Part shown: one piece after another, positions 1 through 5,938 of the stretch
Position numbering within the stretch: position 1 is the first letter of the stretch
Layout of the letters: each line of letters opens with the position of its first letter
Source: Fusobacteriaceae bacterium
Lineage (GTDB): Bacteria; Fusobacteriota; Fusobacteriia; Fusobacteriales; Fusobacteriaceae
Direction: 5' to 3'
DNA length: 8,827 nucleotides
NCBI GenBank assembly: GCA_016938425.1
Contig: JAFGUR010000072.1
Span: 1 to 8,827, forward strand
The notes under the pieces: generated by a model
Told to the model about the DNA's origin: nothing
The model's input: the letters and a program-made list of their open reading frames with translations, nothing else
Databases searched by the model: none
Translations under genes and position numbers: made by a program

Positions 1-62
1 TATATATTTTAAAAATATGTATGTTAAATAATCAGTAAAGAATTACTATAAAAATAGGATAT

Positions 63-596
63 TTATAGTAAAATTTTCTGGAAACATTTAAATTGATTTG
101 GAGTAACAAAGTCAATTTCTAAGCTAATTTCTCCCATAATTTCATATCCTAATTTTGAATATAGTTTTATAGCAGGTGAGTTATTAGTGTGAGTATCAAA
201 TCTTATGGCTTTGCAGTTTTTATTTTTTGCTAACTCTTCAGTAAAATTTATAAGTTTAGTGGCAATTCCTTTTCCAAAAACACTTGGTGAAATACAAAGA
301 GTATGAATAACAAGAATTTCATTATTAGTAAAATTATTTTTCCAATCAATATTTTTATAGCTTATAGATTGAACGTGGTTAAGAATAACAGAACCAATAA
401 TAGAACCATTTTCTTTAATGATGTAGAGTTCTTTATTATTAATGGCTTTTTCAGCTGTTTCTTTTATGGGGTAAATGTCTTTAAACCAACAAGGATAATT
501 TTCTTTATCCTCAAAGTAGGTAGAAGCTTCCTCATAAATTTTAGATACTTCATATAAATCAGAATTAATTCCCAAAGTTATTGTATAATTTTCCAT
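63..596 (-). CDS. GNAT-family N-acetyltransferase
   Basis: This 177-residue protein has the GNAT fold, which moves an acetyl group from acetyl-CoA to an amine; the substrate cannot be read from the sequence. The acetyl-CoA-binding region is seen at about residues 94-112: a beta-strand (EILVIHTLCISP) followed by the pyrophosphate-binding loop S-VFGKGIA at 105-112. A serine stands where the family usually has Gln or Arg. The conserved C-terminal part follows, with NNSPAIKLYSKLGYE near 138-152. The start is supported by AAGGAG (605-610) eight bases upstream. It is the second gene of a two-gene transcript: only 14 bases separate it from the upstream acetyltransferase, and its ribosome-binding site directly abuts that gene's stop codon. 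I see no terminator in the 62 bases left of it. Family assignment is secure, specificity unknown. Confidence 0.88.
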   Translation of the reverse strand: MENYTITLGINSDLYEVSKIYEEASTYFEDKENYPCWFKDIYPIKETAEKAINNKELYIIKENGSIIGSVILNHVQSISYKNIDWKNNFTNNEILVIHTLCISPSVFGKGIATKLINFTEELAKNKNCKAIRFDTHTNNSPAIKLYSKLGYEIMGEISLEIDFVTPNQFKCFQKILL

Positions 597-604
597 AAAT
601 TATG

Positions 605-610
605 CTCCTT
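605..610 (-). promoter_or_regulatory. Ribosome-binding site of the second acetyltransferase
   Basis: AAGGAG on the minus strand lies eight bases before the ATG at 596 and immediately follows the stop codon (611-613) of the upstream gene. This arrangement suggests translational coupling of the pair. Confidence 0.75.
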
Positions 611-1087
611 TTAATATTTTTTAGCCAATTCTTCTAAATTTTTTCCTGTAACACGAAGAGTAGTCCATTGGTCCATTAGAGAAGCACCTTGTTTTTTGTA
701 AAATTCAAGAGATGGGGTATTCCAGTCGAGGCAAGCCCATTCAAGTCTTCCCCCTTCTTCTTTTATAACAATATTTGCTAAAAAAGATATGAGTTTTTGT
801 CCGATACCTTTACCTCTCATAGTTTCTTTTACATATAAATCTTCTAGATATATTCCCTGTTTACCTAAAAAAGTAGAAAAATTGTTAAAGAACAAAGCAA
901 AACCTACAGGGATATTGTCATATTCAGCAATTATTACACGAGCATAACCTTTGTCAAAAATATTTTGCTCTAAGGAATCCCTAGTAGCAATAACTTGATC
1001 AAGCATATTCTCATATATAGCAAGTTCAGTGATAAAGCTTAAAATAGTTTCGCAATCACTTCTTTCAGCAAATCTAATATTAATCAT
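611..1087 (-). CDS. GNAT acetyltransferase, spermidine/diamine (SSAT)-like
   Basis: This 158-residue protein is a compact single-domain GNAT close in pattern to the spermidine/spermine and thialysine N-acetyltransferase (SSAT) group, which acetylates polyamines or related amines in the cytoplasm. Visible signatures are an N-terminal ELAIYENM segment (21-28), the strand YLEDLYV (80-86), the acetyl-CoA loop RGKGIG (91-96), and the C-terminal WNTPSLEFYKKQGA segment with the family's usual tyrosine. Its length matches the group (about 150-170 residues). The start has GAAAGGA (1098-1104) ten bases upstream. It is the first gene of the pair, behind the promoter at 1120-1149. The family call is firm. 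The polyamine substrate is inferred from motif resemblance and could instead be another small amine. Confidence 0.87.
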   Translation of the reverse strand: MINIRFAERSDCETILSFITELAIYENMLDQVIATRDSLEQNIFDKGYARVIIAEYDNIPVGFALFFNNFSTFLGKQGIYLEDLYVKETMRGKGIGQKLISFLANIVIKEEGGRLEWACLDWNTPSLEFYKKQGASLMDQWTTLRVTGKNLEELAKKY

Positions 1088-1119
1088 TAATTATCAGTCC
1101 TTTCTTTTATATAACTTCA

Positions 1120-1149
1120 AGTATATTGTAACAAAAAATTAAAAGTCAA
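1120..1149 (-). promoter_or_regulatory. Sigma-70-type promoter of the acetyltransferase pair
   Basis: On the minus strand, TTGACT (complement at 1144-1149) is followed after 18 bases by TATACT (complement at 1120-1125), 33 bases from the start codon. The hexamers match the consensus at 5/6 each. Confidence 0.7.
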
Positions 1150-1188
1150 ACAACCTCTAGATAAATTTTATAGAATATATAATTAAAG

Positions 1189-1217
1189 TTGACTTTAATA
1201 AGTAAAAAATATAAAAT
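1189..1217 (+). promoter_or_regulatory. Sigma-70-type promoter of the 45-residue membrane peptide
   Basis: TTGACT (1189-1194) and TAAAAT (1212-1217) are separated by 17 bases. The promoter faces away from the acetyltransferase promoter; the two -35 boxes are 39 bases apart, and the eight bases AAAGTCAA at 1142-1149 are an exact inverted copy of TTGACTTT at 1189-1196. Confidence 0.7.
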
Positions 1218-1251
1218 ATTAAAAAATATAAATTTATGAGAGGAAATAATA

Positions 1252-1389
1252 ATGGAATTAAAAATGATTTTATTGGCAATTGGAGCAGTGGGACTTGTGA
1301 TATCTTTAATAAAAAAAGTAATAAAATTTGTAATTTTTTCAATATTCTTATTAATAGGTATAGGTGCTTATTATTATTTTTTTAGATAA
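1252..1389 (+). CDS. Small hydrophobic membrane protein, 45 residues
   Basis: The open frame encodes 45 residues, mostly hydrophobic. One membrane-capable stretch spans about residues 5-20 (ILLAIGAVGLVISLI), a short basic link KKVIK follows (21-25), and a second stretch spans about 26-44 ending in AYYYFFR. It would form a two-helix hairpin or a single bent helix in the inner membrane. It is backed by a good promoter (1189-1217) and by GAGAGGAA (1238-1245) six bases before the ATG, which is why I take it as a real gene despite its size. I do not recognise the family. It sits just before a broken MORN-repeat gene, so it could be a stand-alone small protein or the surviving amino-terminal anchor of that gene. 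A frame read on the opposite strand (1157-1342) has no such signals. Confidence 0.6.
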   Translation: MELKMILLAIGAVGLVISLIKKVIKFVIFSIFLLIGIGAYYYFFR

Positions 1390-1430
1390 TTATCTTGGAA
1401 ATATTAGTTTTATTATAGAAGTAAAATCAA

Positions 1431-1660
1431 GTTGTTGGAGTTTGGAAGCAAACTAATAAAAAAGATGAAAAGGGTATAAACACAAAGGTTTATTAAAAAA
1501 TGGAGAGATGAGTGGCAAAGGTACATTGTATTTTGAAGAAGGGAAATATGAAGGTACTTTTAGTAATGGAAACCCAGTAGGTTCTGGAGTATATTATTAT
1601 AATAATGGTGATATTGTTAAAGGGACTTGGAAAAACAATAAATTTACAGAGAAGAAATAA
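1431..1660 (+). pseudogene. MORN-repeat protein remnant, frameshifted
   Basis: The frame from 1469 to the TAA at 1658-1660 encodes 63 residues with MORN-type repeats: KGLLKNGEMSGKGTLYF, then KYEGTFSNGNPVGSGVYYY, then DIVKGTWKNNKF. MORN repeats form beta-hairpins that often act as membrane- or protein-binding surfaces. The frame has no usable start. A TGA lies at 1466-1468, and the only in-frame ATG (1508) has no proper ribosome-binding site. A different frame just upstream (from 1431) reads VVGVWKQTNKKDEKG before it closes, as expected if one indel near 1465-1480 split a longer gene. Upstream to 1390 all frames are closed. I read it as a decayed gene; a sequencing indel is the main alternative. 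The rest of the 358 bases between the 45-residue gene and the dehydrogenase holds only the next promoter. Confidence 0.7.
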
Positions 1661-1674
1661 CGAATTTTTTATTT

Positions 1675-1702
1675 TTGAAAAAATATCTAATCGTGTTATG
1701 AT
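1675..1702 (+). promoter_or_regulatory. Promoter of the short-chain dehydrogenase gene
   Basis: TTGAAA (1675-1680) and TATGAT (1697-1702) have a 16-base spacer. They lie 46 bases upstream of the chosen start codon at 1748. Confidence 0.6.
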
Positions 1703-1734
1703 AGATTTATAGATTTTAAATAATTTACGATTAT

Positions 1735-1740
1735 GAGGAG
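1735..1740 (+). promoter_or_regulatory. Ribosome-binding site fixing the dehydrogenase start
   Basis: GAGGAG lies seven bases before the ATG at 1748. The earlier in-frame ATG at 1733 overlaps this site and has no site of its own, so it is rejected as the start. Confidence 0.8.
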
Positions 1741-1747
1741 ACCTTGT

Positions 1748-2506
1748 ATGAAAAATAAAATTGTATTTATTAGTGGAGCAAGTGGTGGAATAGGAAAAGC
1801 ATGTGCTGAATATTTTGCAAAGGATGGAGCTAATTTAATTATTTGTTCAAGAAATATGGAAAAATTAAATGATTTTAGAGATTTTTTAATAAATTCATAT
1901 GGTGTAAATGTTTTAGCTATTGAATTAGATGTAAAAAATAGAGAAAAAGTAGTTGAAACTATTGAGAATTTAGATGAAAATTGGAAAAACATTGATATAT
2001 TAATAAATAATGCAGGATTAGCAAAAGGGTTAGAAAAACTATATGAAGGGAACTTGGATGACTTTGAAGATATGATAGATACTAATATAAAAGGTTTATT
2101 ATATTTAACAAGACAAATAGTACCTTTAATGATTGAAAGAAAAGGGCATGTTATAAATATAGGCTCAACAGCAGGAATTATTGCTTATCCAAATGGAACA
2201 GTTTACTGTGCTACAAAAGCAGCGGTTAAATTTATAAGCGATGGATTACGTATGGACCTAGTTGATAAAGAGATTAAAGTTACAAATATTCAACCTGGAA
2301 TGGTAGAAACAGATTTTAGTGTAGTTAGATTTAAAGGGGATAAAGAAAAAGCAGATAATTTTTATAAAGGAATAGAACCTTTAACAGCAGAGGATATTGC
2401 AGATATTGTTTTGTATACAGCAAAACAACCAAAACATGTTCAAATATGTGAAGTGACAGTTACGCCAGTACATCAAGCTACTGGGGGGTATGTATTTAAA
2501 AAATAA
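1748..2506 (+). CDS. ydfG: SDR-family NADP-dependent 3-hydroxy acid dehydrogenase, YdfG type
   Basis: This 252-residue cytoplasmic short-chain dehydrogenase resembles E. coli YdfG closely in length and layout. YdfG oxidises L-allo-threonine, serine and related 3-hydroxy acids and reduces malonic semialdehyde, using NADP. Seen in the sequence: the Rossmann loop SGASGGIG (9-16), Arg35 after the second strand (typical of NADP preference), NNAG (87-90), and the catalytic set Asn113, Ser140 in NIGSTAG, Tyr153 and Lys157 in YCATK. The family-typical end of the strand, NIQPGMVETDFS, is followed by VRFKGD, which YdfG also has. It has its own promoter and ends seven bases before a strong terminator, so it is monocistronic. 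The family is certain. The exact hydroxy-acid substrate is inferred from likeness. Confidence 0.9.
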   Translation: MKNKIVFISGASGGIGKACAEYFAKDGANLIICSRNMEKLNDFRDFLINSYGVNVLAIELDVKNREKVVETIENLDENWKNIDILINNAGLAKGLEKLYEGNLDDFEDMIDTNIKGLLYLTRQIVPLMIERKGHVINIGSTAGIIAYPNGTVYCATKAAVKFISDGLRMDLVDKEIKVTNIQPGMVETDFSVVRFKGDKEKADNFYKGIEPLTAEDIADIVLYTAKQPKHVQICEVTVTPVHQATGGYVFKK

Positions 2507-2511
2507 TAGGG

Positions 2512-2543
2512 AAGCCCACTTAATACATAATTTAAGTGGGCTT
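2512..2543. terminator. Bidirectional intrinsic terminator between converging genes
   Basis: A perfect 12-base-pair stem (AAGCCCACTTAA, 2512-2523, with its complement at 2532-2543) has an 8-base loop. It is flanked by T-rich sequence in both reading directions. It sits between the dehydrogenase stop (2506) and the zinc-ribbon gene stop (2548), so it can end both transcripts. Confidence 0.88.
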
Positions 2544-2547
2544 ATTA

Positions 2548-3252
2548 TTAATTTTTACCAGATTTTTCTTTTTTTTCTTCTTTTGAATCCTTATCTCCTG
2601 TTAAAGACTTAAAAAATCCTATAACACTATCAACTATATTTTCAGTAGAATCAGAATCTTTTTTATCATTGCTTACATTTTCCTTTTTTTCTTCTTTTGA
2701 AAAATTTTTAGATTTAAAACTTTCTAATTCATTAAGTAATTTGTCAATTTTTTCAGTACTTTCATTTTTTTCTTTTTCAAATTTTTCAATTTTTTTGTTT
2801 AAATCATCAATAACTTTATCAAGCTCTTCTTTAGAATCAACTTTATCAATGTTTTCTTTAGCAACTTTTTTGATAGGTTCAGGAATAGAATCATTTTCAT
2901 CTATTGTTTTTTTAACTGAATCACTGGCAACTTTAATTGCAACATCTTCAGGTTCTAAAGTATCTTCATCAGAATTTTGAGAGAAATAAACAGTTATTCC
3001 CGCAAAAATTAAACACACAAAAACAACAATAAAAATCCAAGAGTTGCTCTTTTTTTCTTTAGAGTGTAATTTACTAGAGTTAACAGAAGATTTCTCTTTG
3101 TAAAACTCTTTATTTTCTTGATTAGGAATAGAATTTTCTTCTTTTTTAAAATCATTTCTAAGATTTTCTTCTAAAGAATTCACTTGAAAGCCACAAAATT
3201 TACAAAAATTAACATTATCGTCAATTTCTTTTCCACATTTACTACAAAACAT
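2548..3252 (-). CDS. Zinc-ribbon membrane protein with long charged C-terminal region
   Basis: This 234-residue protein has no close functional relative I can name. It opens with a four-cysteine zinc ribbon (Cys3, Cys6, Cys17, Cys20 in CSKCGK...CKFCG). A lysine- and glutamate-rich linker follows (about 25-71), then one membrane helix at 72-90 (WIFIVVFVCLIFAGITVYF). The last 140 residues are strongly charged, with a likely coiled coil at about 141-180 and a short amphipathic helix at 206-217. The motif SKEEKKE occurs twice (185-191 and 223-229); the near-identical DNA copies at 2568-2586 and 2683-2700 suggest a small duplication. The ribbon should face the cytoplasm and the charged part the periplasm. 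The start has AAAGGAG (3260-3266) seven bases upstream. The domain layout is clear, the role unknown. Confidence 0.82.
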   Translation of the reverse strand: MFCSKCGKEIDDNVNFCKFCGFQVNSLEENLRNDFKKEENSIPNQENKEFYKEKSSVNSSKLHSKEKKSNSWIFIVVFVCLIFAGITVYFSQNSDEDTLEPEDVAIKVASDSVKKTIDENDSIPEPIKKVAKENIDKVDSKEELDKVIDDLNKKIEKFEKEKNESTEKIDKLLNELESFKSKNFSKEEKKENVSNDKKDSDSTENIVDSVIGFFKSLTGDKDSKEEKKEKSGKN

Positions 3253-3341
3253 ATCAAAACTCCTTTATATTAAAAAATATCAAACAAAATTAACTATATC
3301 TTAATTGATATCATAATTTTAATATTACTGCAATATTTTTT

Positions 3342-3920
3342 TTAGTTTCTATAGATTCCATTGATATAAGCAGTTTCTAAAATATGTCCTTCCATTAATT
3401 TAAACATATCATTTATGTAAAAACCATTTTTTAAATTTAGTTCAATATCAAGAGCATAAACGGTTAAAGTGTAAGTATGATTTTTATCAGGAGGAGACAT
3501 ACCTCCATAAAAACTAGAAAGCTCTTTACTTTGAGACCCTCCTAAAGAACTAATCCAACTATTTAAGCCTTGGACAAAATCACTAGAATTTACACTTTCA
3601 TTTTCTGCAATATTTGTTTTTTTAATATTACATGCTACCCAATGAATCCAAGTAAAGCCATTTGTTACAGGGAAAGCATCTTTATCTTCTAACACAATAG
3701 CATAAGATGTAGTTTTTGGGGGAGAATTAAAAATATTAATTGGAATTGAGCAAGACGGAACGCCATTTATATTGAAAGAAGTTCCTTTGTTACCATATTT
3801 TTCTAAAATATAACCATTAACAATGCCACTACTAGAAATATACATTTTCTTTTTTTCATTAGAAAAAATAAAAGCAGAGACAATAATTCCTAAAAAAATA
3901 TAAAGCATAAACTTAAACAT
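3342..3920 (-). CDS. Exported YbhB/YbcL-family PEBP-like protein
   Basis: The 192-residue product carries a phosphatidylethanolamine-binding protein (PEBP) fold of the bacterial YbhB/YbcL group, for which no single biochemical role is established. Conserved ligand-pocket elements are visible: the DPDAP-type motif, here DKDAF (79-83), WIHWVA near 91-96 with the pocket histidine at 93, and YGGMSPPDKNH (138-148) followed by YTLTVYALD (150-158). The N-terminus MFKFMLYIFLGIIVSAFIF is a signal peptide or anchor, so the domain lies outside the inner membrane. The start at 3920 is chosen because AAGGA lies eight bases upstream. The longer frame from 3929 starts right on that site. The promoter at 3963-3991 carries a palindrome at the start of transcription. 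The family is clear. The proline in the first motif is replaced, which is within family variation. Confidence 0.85.
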   Translation of the reverse strand: MFKFMLYIFLGIIVSAFIFSNEKKKMYISSSGIVNGYILEKYGNKGTSFNINGVPSCSIPINIFNSPPKTTSYAIVLEDKDAFPVTNGFTWIHWVACNIKKTNIAENESVNSSDFVQGLNSWISSLGGSQSKELSSFYGGMSPPDKNHTYTLTVYALDIELNLKNGFYINDMFKLMEGHILETAYINGIYRN

Positions 3921-3928
3921 AATAACCA

Positions 3929-3933
3929 TCCTT
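3929..3933 (-). promoter_or_regulatory. Ribosome-binding site fixing the PEBP-like start
   Basis: AAGGA (minus strand) stands eight bases before the ATG at 3920 and overlaps the alternative ATG at 3929, which therefore cannot use it. Confidence 0.65.
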
Positions 3934-3945
3934 ATAATTGTATTT

Positions 3946-3955
3946 GTTACGTAAC
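3946..3955. promoter_or_regulatory. Perfect palindrome GTTACGTAAC, candidate operator
   Basis: The ten bases are perfectly self-complementary and lie 7-17 bases downstream of the -10 box of the PEBP-like gene, over or just after the expected transcription start. A repressor bound here would block the promoter. The HxlR-type regulator encoded just upstream is a natural candidate, but that link is inference. Confidence 0.4.
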
Positions 3956-3962
3956 TTATACG

Positions 3963-3991
3963 ATTATATAAAATAAGGATTAATAAGTAAA
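3963..3991 (-). promoter_or_regulatory. Promoter of the PEBP-like gene
   Basis: On the minus strand, TTTACT (complement at 3986-3991) is followed after 17 bases by a consensus TATAAT (complement at 3963-3968). It lies between the HxlR-type gene and the PEBP-like gene. Confidence 0.6.
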
Positions 3992-3992
3992 T

Positions 3993-4012
3993 TACCCACT
4001 TTTTTGTGGGTA
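3993..4012 (-). terminator. Short hairpin after the HxlR-type gene
   Basis: A 7-base-pair stem (TACCCAC and GTGGGTA) with a six-base homopolymer loop directly follows the HxlR-type stop codon. On the minus strand the following bases (AATTTACTTATT) are T-rich but contain no clean run, so this is a weak terminator at best. It sits just upstream of the -35 box of the next gene. Confidence 0.45.
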
Positions 4013-4336
4013 TCAGTTATTTTTTAAAAATTTTAAACCTAGATTTTGCATAATTTCTAATGATTTAAGAATTTCTTCACCATATTCTTTTGTTAAAAAA
4101 TATTCAACTTTTAGAGGATAAGTATTATAAGAAATTTTATCTACAAAACCAAATTCAATAAGTTCTTTTAGTTGTTCCAATAGCATTTTTTGAGAGATTC
4201 CTTCTATATCTTTTTGAAGTTGGGATAAAGAAGTTTTTCCCCATCTTAAACGCCATAAAATTATTGATTTCCATTTTCCCTTAATCATGTCATGTACAAG
4301 TTCTAAAGGACAAGTATATTCTTCTCTTAATTTCAT
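4013..4336 (-). CDS. HxlR-family winged-helix transcriptional regulator
   Basis: The 107-residue protein is a full-length HxlR-type DNA-binding regulator. It has the conserved CPLELVHDMIKGKWKSIILW block (9-28), the recognition-helix region LSQLQKDIEGISQKML, and the wing segment YPLKVEYFLTKEYGEE. Cys9 occupies the conserved N-terminal cysteine position that senses quinones, aldehydes or disulfide stress in members such as YodB and HypR, so a thiol-based sensor is likely but not proven. Its start is nine bases after the stop of the HAD phosphatase gene. Its AAGGAA site overlaps that TAA, a sign of translational coupling in one transcript. Its targets may include its own operon or the neighbouring PEBP-like gene, which has a palindrome at its start site. 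Confidence 0.9.
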   Translation of the reverse strand: MKLREEYTCPLELVHDMIKGKWKSIILWRLRWGKTSLSQLQKDIEGISQKMLLEQLKELIEFGFVDKISYNTYPLKVEYFLTKEYGEEILKSLEIMQNLGLKFLKNN

Positions 4337-4345
4337 AAATATTCC

Positions 4346-5125
4346 TTATAAATATTTAGCAAGGTATTTAGAAATACCATTATTATCGTTTGTATCACAG
4401 CTTCTACCAACTACTTTTTTCAACTCTTCATCGGCATTTCCCATAGCTACTCCTTCACCAACAAGTTGTAACATTTCTAGGTCATTCCAACCGTCACCAA
4501 AAGCAATAACATTTTTTTTGTTAATTCCTTCCATTTCAAAAAGTTTTAAAAGAGTTTCACCTTTATTGACAGTTTTGTCCATAATTTCTAAATAATGTCT
4601 TTTAGAAAAAGCTCTATGTACTTCTATGGGAAATTTTTCTTTAATTTTTTCATTTAAATCACATAAAATAGAATGTTCTCCAATAAAAAGAAGTTTTGTC
4701 ATGTGATAGTTTTTAAATTCTTCAATTTTTCTTAATTCATAGTCAAGACCAGACATTTTTCTATAACTTTCAGCTTCAGGAGTAGCTTTTTCTACATACC
4801 AAACTTCATTTTGATAAAAATTAATATGTATTCCCATTTCTTTAGCAATTTTTATACATTCAATAGCAATCTCTCCTTTTACAGGGGTTTCAAAGATAGT
4901 ATTTTCATTTTTATCTACAAGTTTAGCTCCATTAAAACATACGATAGGAGTTGCTAATCCGAGCATATCCTTATAGGGTTTAAGAGATGTAAATGTTCTA
5001 CCAGTTGCAATTATTATTTTTATTCCTTTTTCTTTTAATTTATAAAGAGTCTCTCTAGTTTCATCTAAAATAGTTTCATTACTTGATAGTAATGTTCCAT
5101 CTAAGTCTAAAACGATAGCTTCCAT
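4346..5125 (-). CDS. Cof-type HAD-IIB sugar-phosphatase-like hydrolase
   Basis: This 259-residue cytoplasmic phosphatase of the haloacid dehalogenase superfamily has all four catalytic motifs. They are DLDGT (Asp7 nucleophile, Asp9 acid/base), Thr41 in ATGR, Lys188 in NKGETL, and GDGWNDLEM (210-218) binding magnesium with Asp211 and Asp215. The roughly 110 residues between motifs II and III form the C2 cap typical of the Cof/YidA/YbiV group, which removes phosphate from sugar phosphates, FMN or PLP-like compounds. The cap does not tell which. AAAGGAG precedes the ATG by seven bases (5133-5138). It leads a two-gene unit with the HxlR-type regulator. Its promoter must lie in the 88 bases shared with the divergent gene, but I see no strong match there. 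The family is certain, the substrate open. Confidence 0.9.
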   Translation of the reverse strand: MEAIVLDLDGTLLSSNETILDETRETLYKLKEKGIKIIIATGRTFTSLKPYKDMLGLATPIVCFNGAKLVDKNENTIFETPVKGEIAIECIKIAKEMGIHINFYQNEVWYVEKATPEAESYRKMSGLDYELRKIEEFKNYHMTKLLFIGEHSILCDLNEKIKEKFPIEVHRAFSKRHYLEIMDKTVNKGETLLKLFEMEGINKKNVIAFGDGWNDLEMLQLVGEGVAMGNADEELKKVVGRSCDTNDNNGISKYLAKYL

Positions 5126-5152
5126 AATTTTTCTCCTTTTTTAAAAACAAAT

Positions 5153-5186
5153 TTTAGTTTTTATTTAATAATGACGATAAACTAAA
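5153..5186. repeat. Inverted repeat in the divergent promoter region
   Basis: TTTAGTTT (5153-5160) and its exact complement AAACTAAA (5179-5186) are 18 bases apart, between the divergent phosphatase and outer-membrane-like genes. The spacing is too wide for a tight hairpin but suits two half-sites for a dimeric regulator. In AT-rich DNA this may be chance. Confidence 0.3.
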
Positions 5187-5213
5187 TATATTATACAAAA
5201 AAAAGGTGATAGT

Positions 5214-5852
5214 ATGAAGAAAATTATAATTTTTTATTTGAGTTTATTTAGCTTCAGTTTTGGAGAAATTTCAGATGTAAGTTTTGTATTAAAAGGTGGA
5301 TTTACACCCTTAGGTTTTTATGAGCAAAGTGTAAAAGATGATGCAACCAAAACTACTACAAAAGATAAAACTACTATGAGCAATGGATTAAATGTAAATT
5401 TAGAGTTTCAAAGTAGAAGTAAAACTTTTGACAATTTCTATTATGGTGTAGGATTAGGATATTTGCAATCACCAAGTTTAAAAGATGAAATAGGAGGAAT
5501 TAGTGAATTAGGAGTAGATTATTTTCCTGTTTATTTTCTTTTGCAATATGAACCAGAATCAGAGCATTATTTTGAATTTTTAATGTATTTTTCTATGAGG
5601 GCTGGAATTTCTTATGAGAGGGATATTGGGAGATTAAAAGAAAGTACTAGTTTTGGGAATATATTTTCAACACCATCACCCTATTTAGGATTTTCTTGGG
5701 GATTTGAAAAAGAAAATTTAATGGTTGAAGCTTTTTATGATTTTAACTTGGGAGCCTCAGCAAATTTAACACCTATTGGTGATTATATTACGATGAATTC
5801 AAGAAGAATAGGGTTAAGCGTAGGGATGAGATTAAACGCATCTGATAGATAA
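5214..5852 (+). CDS. Secreted outer-membrane beta-barrel-like protein
   Basis: The 212-residue product starts with a clear signal peptide (MKKIIIFYLSLFSFSFG, cleavage near 17-19). The mature part alternates polar and non-polar residues in many short segments rich in Gly, Phe and Tyr, for example NFYYGVGLGYL, YFPVYFLLQYE, YFEFLMYFSMRAGISY, YLGFSWGFE, LMVEAFYDFNLGAS and RRIGLSVGMRL. This is the pattern of an eight-stranded or similar small barrel in the outer membrane. A threonine- and lysine-rich stretch (DDATKTTTKDKTT) would be a surface loop. The last strand ends in NASDR and not in the usual terminal aromatic residue. I do not recognise a named family. AAGGTGA lies four bases before the ATG. 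The gene is monocistronic and ends at the terminator at 5910-5938. It supports an organism with two membranes. Confidence 0.75.
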   Translation: MKKIIIFYLSLFSFSFGEISDVSFVLKGGFTPLGFYEQSVKDDATKTTTKDKTTMSNGLNVNLEFQSRSKTFDNFYYGVGLGYLQSPSLKDEIGGISELGVDYFPVYFLLQYEPESEHYFEFLMYFSMRAGISYERDIGRLKESTSFGNIFSTPSPYLGFSWGFEKENLMVEAFYDFNLGASANLTPIGDYITMNSRRIGLSVGMRLNASDR

Positions 5853-5909
5853 ATAATAAGGAAATGTTTTGTTTATAATGGGTTTAAATTCAGATGAGTA
5901 ACAAGTATA

Positions 5910-5938
5910 AAAAAAGTCTCATTTAATGAGACTTTTTT
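5910..5938. terminator. Bidirectional terminator between outer-membrane-like gene and sepF
   Basis: A 13-base-pair perfect stem (AAAAAAGTCTCAT and its complement, loop TTA) has A and T runs built into the stem, so each strand reads as stem plus U-tract. It serves the rightward gene ending at 5852 and the leftward operon. The sepF stop codon (5937-5939) lies inside its foot. Confidence 0.88.

Noticed and set aside
1..62. Search for a terminator after the acetyltransferase pair
   Set aside because: Only AT-rich sequence without a stable stem is present. The signal may lie outside the window.
1157..1342. A 61-residue leftward hydrophobic frame
   Set aside because: It is the complement of the promoter and small membrane gene. 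It has no ribosome-binding site, and its hydrophobicity comes from the AT-rich composition.
1465..1480. Programmed frameshift in the MORN gene
   Set aside because: The A-rich stretches are not in the reading phase needed for a slippery heptamer, and the upstream frame has no start. Decay or a sequencing indel is simpler.
3264..3269. TATAAA as -10 box of the zinc-ribbon gene
   Set aside because: It overlaps the ribosome-binding site at 3260-3266, so the transcript would start too late. No better promoter was clear in this gap.
3321..3337. AATATT...AATATT hairpin after the PEBP-like gene
   Set aside because: The stem is only A-T pairs, and the T-run follows on the strand opposite to transcription. 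It is not a credible terminator for this gene.
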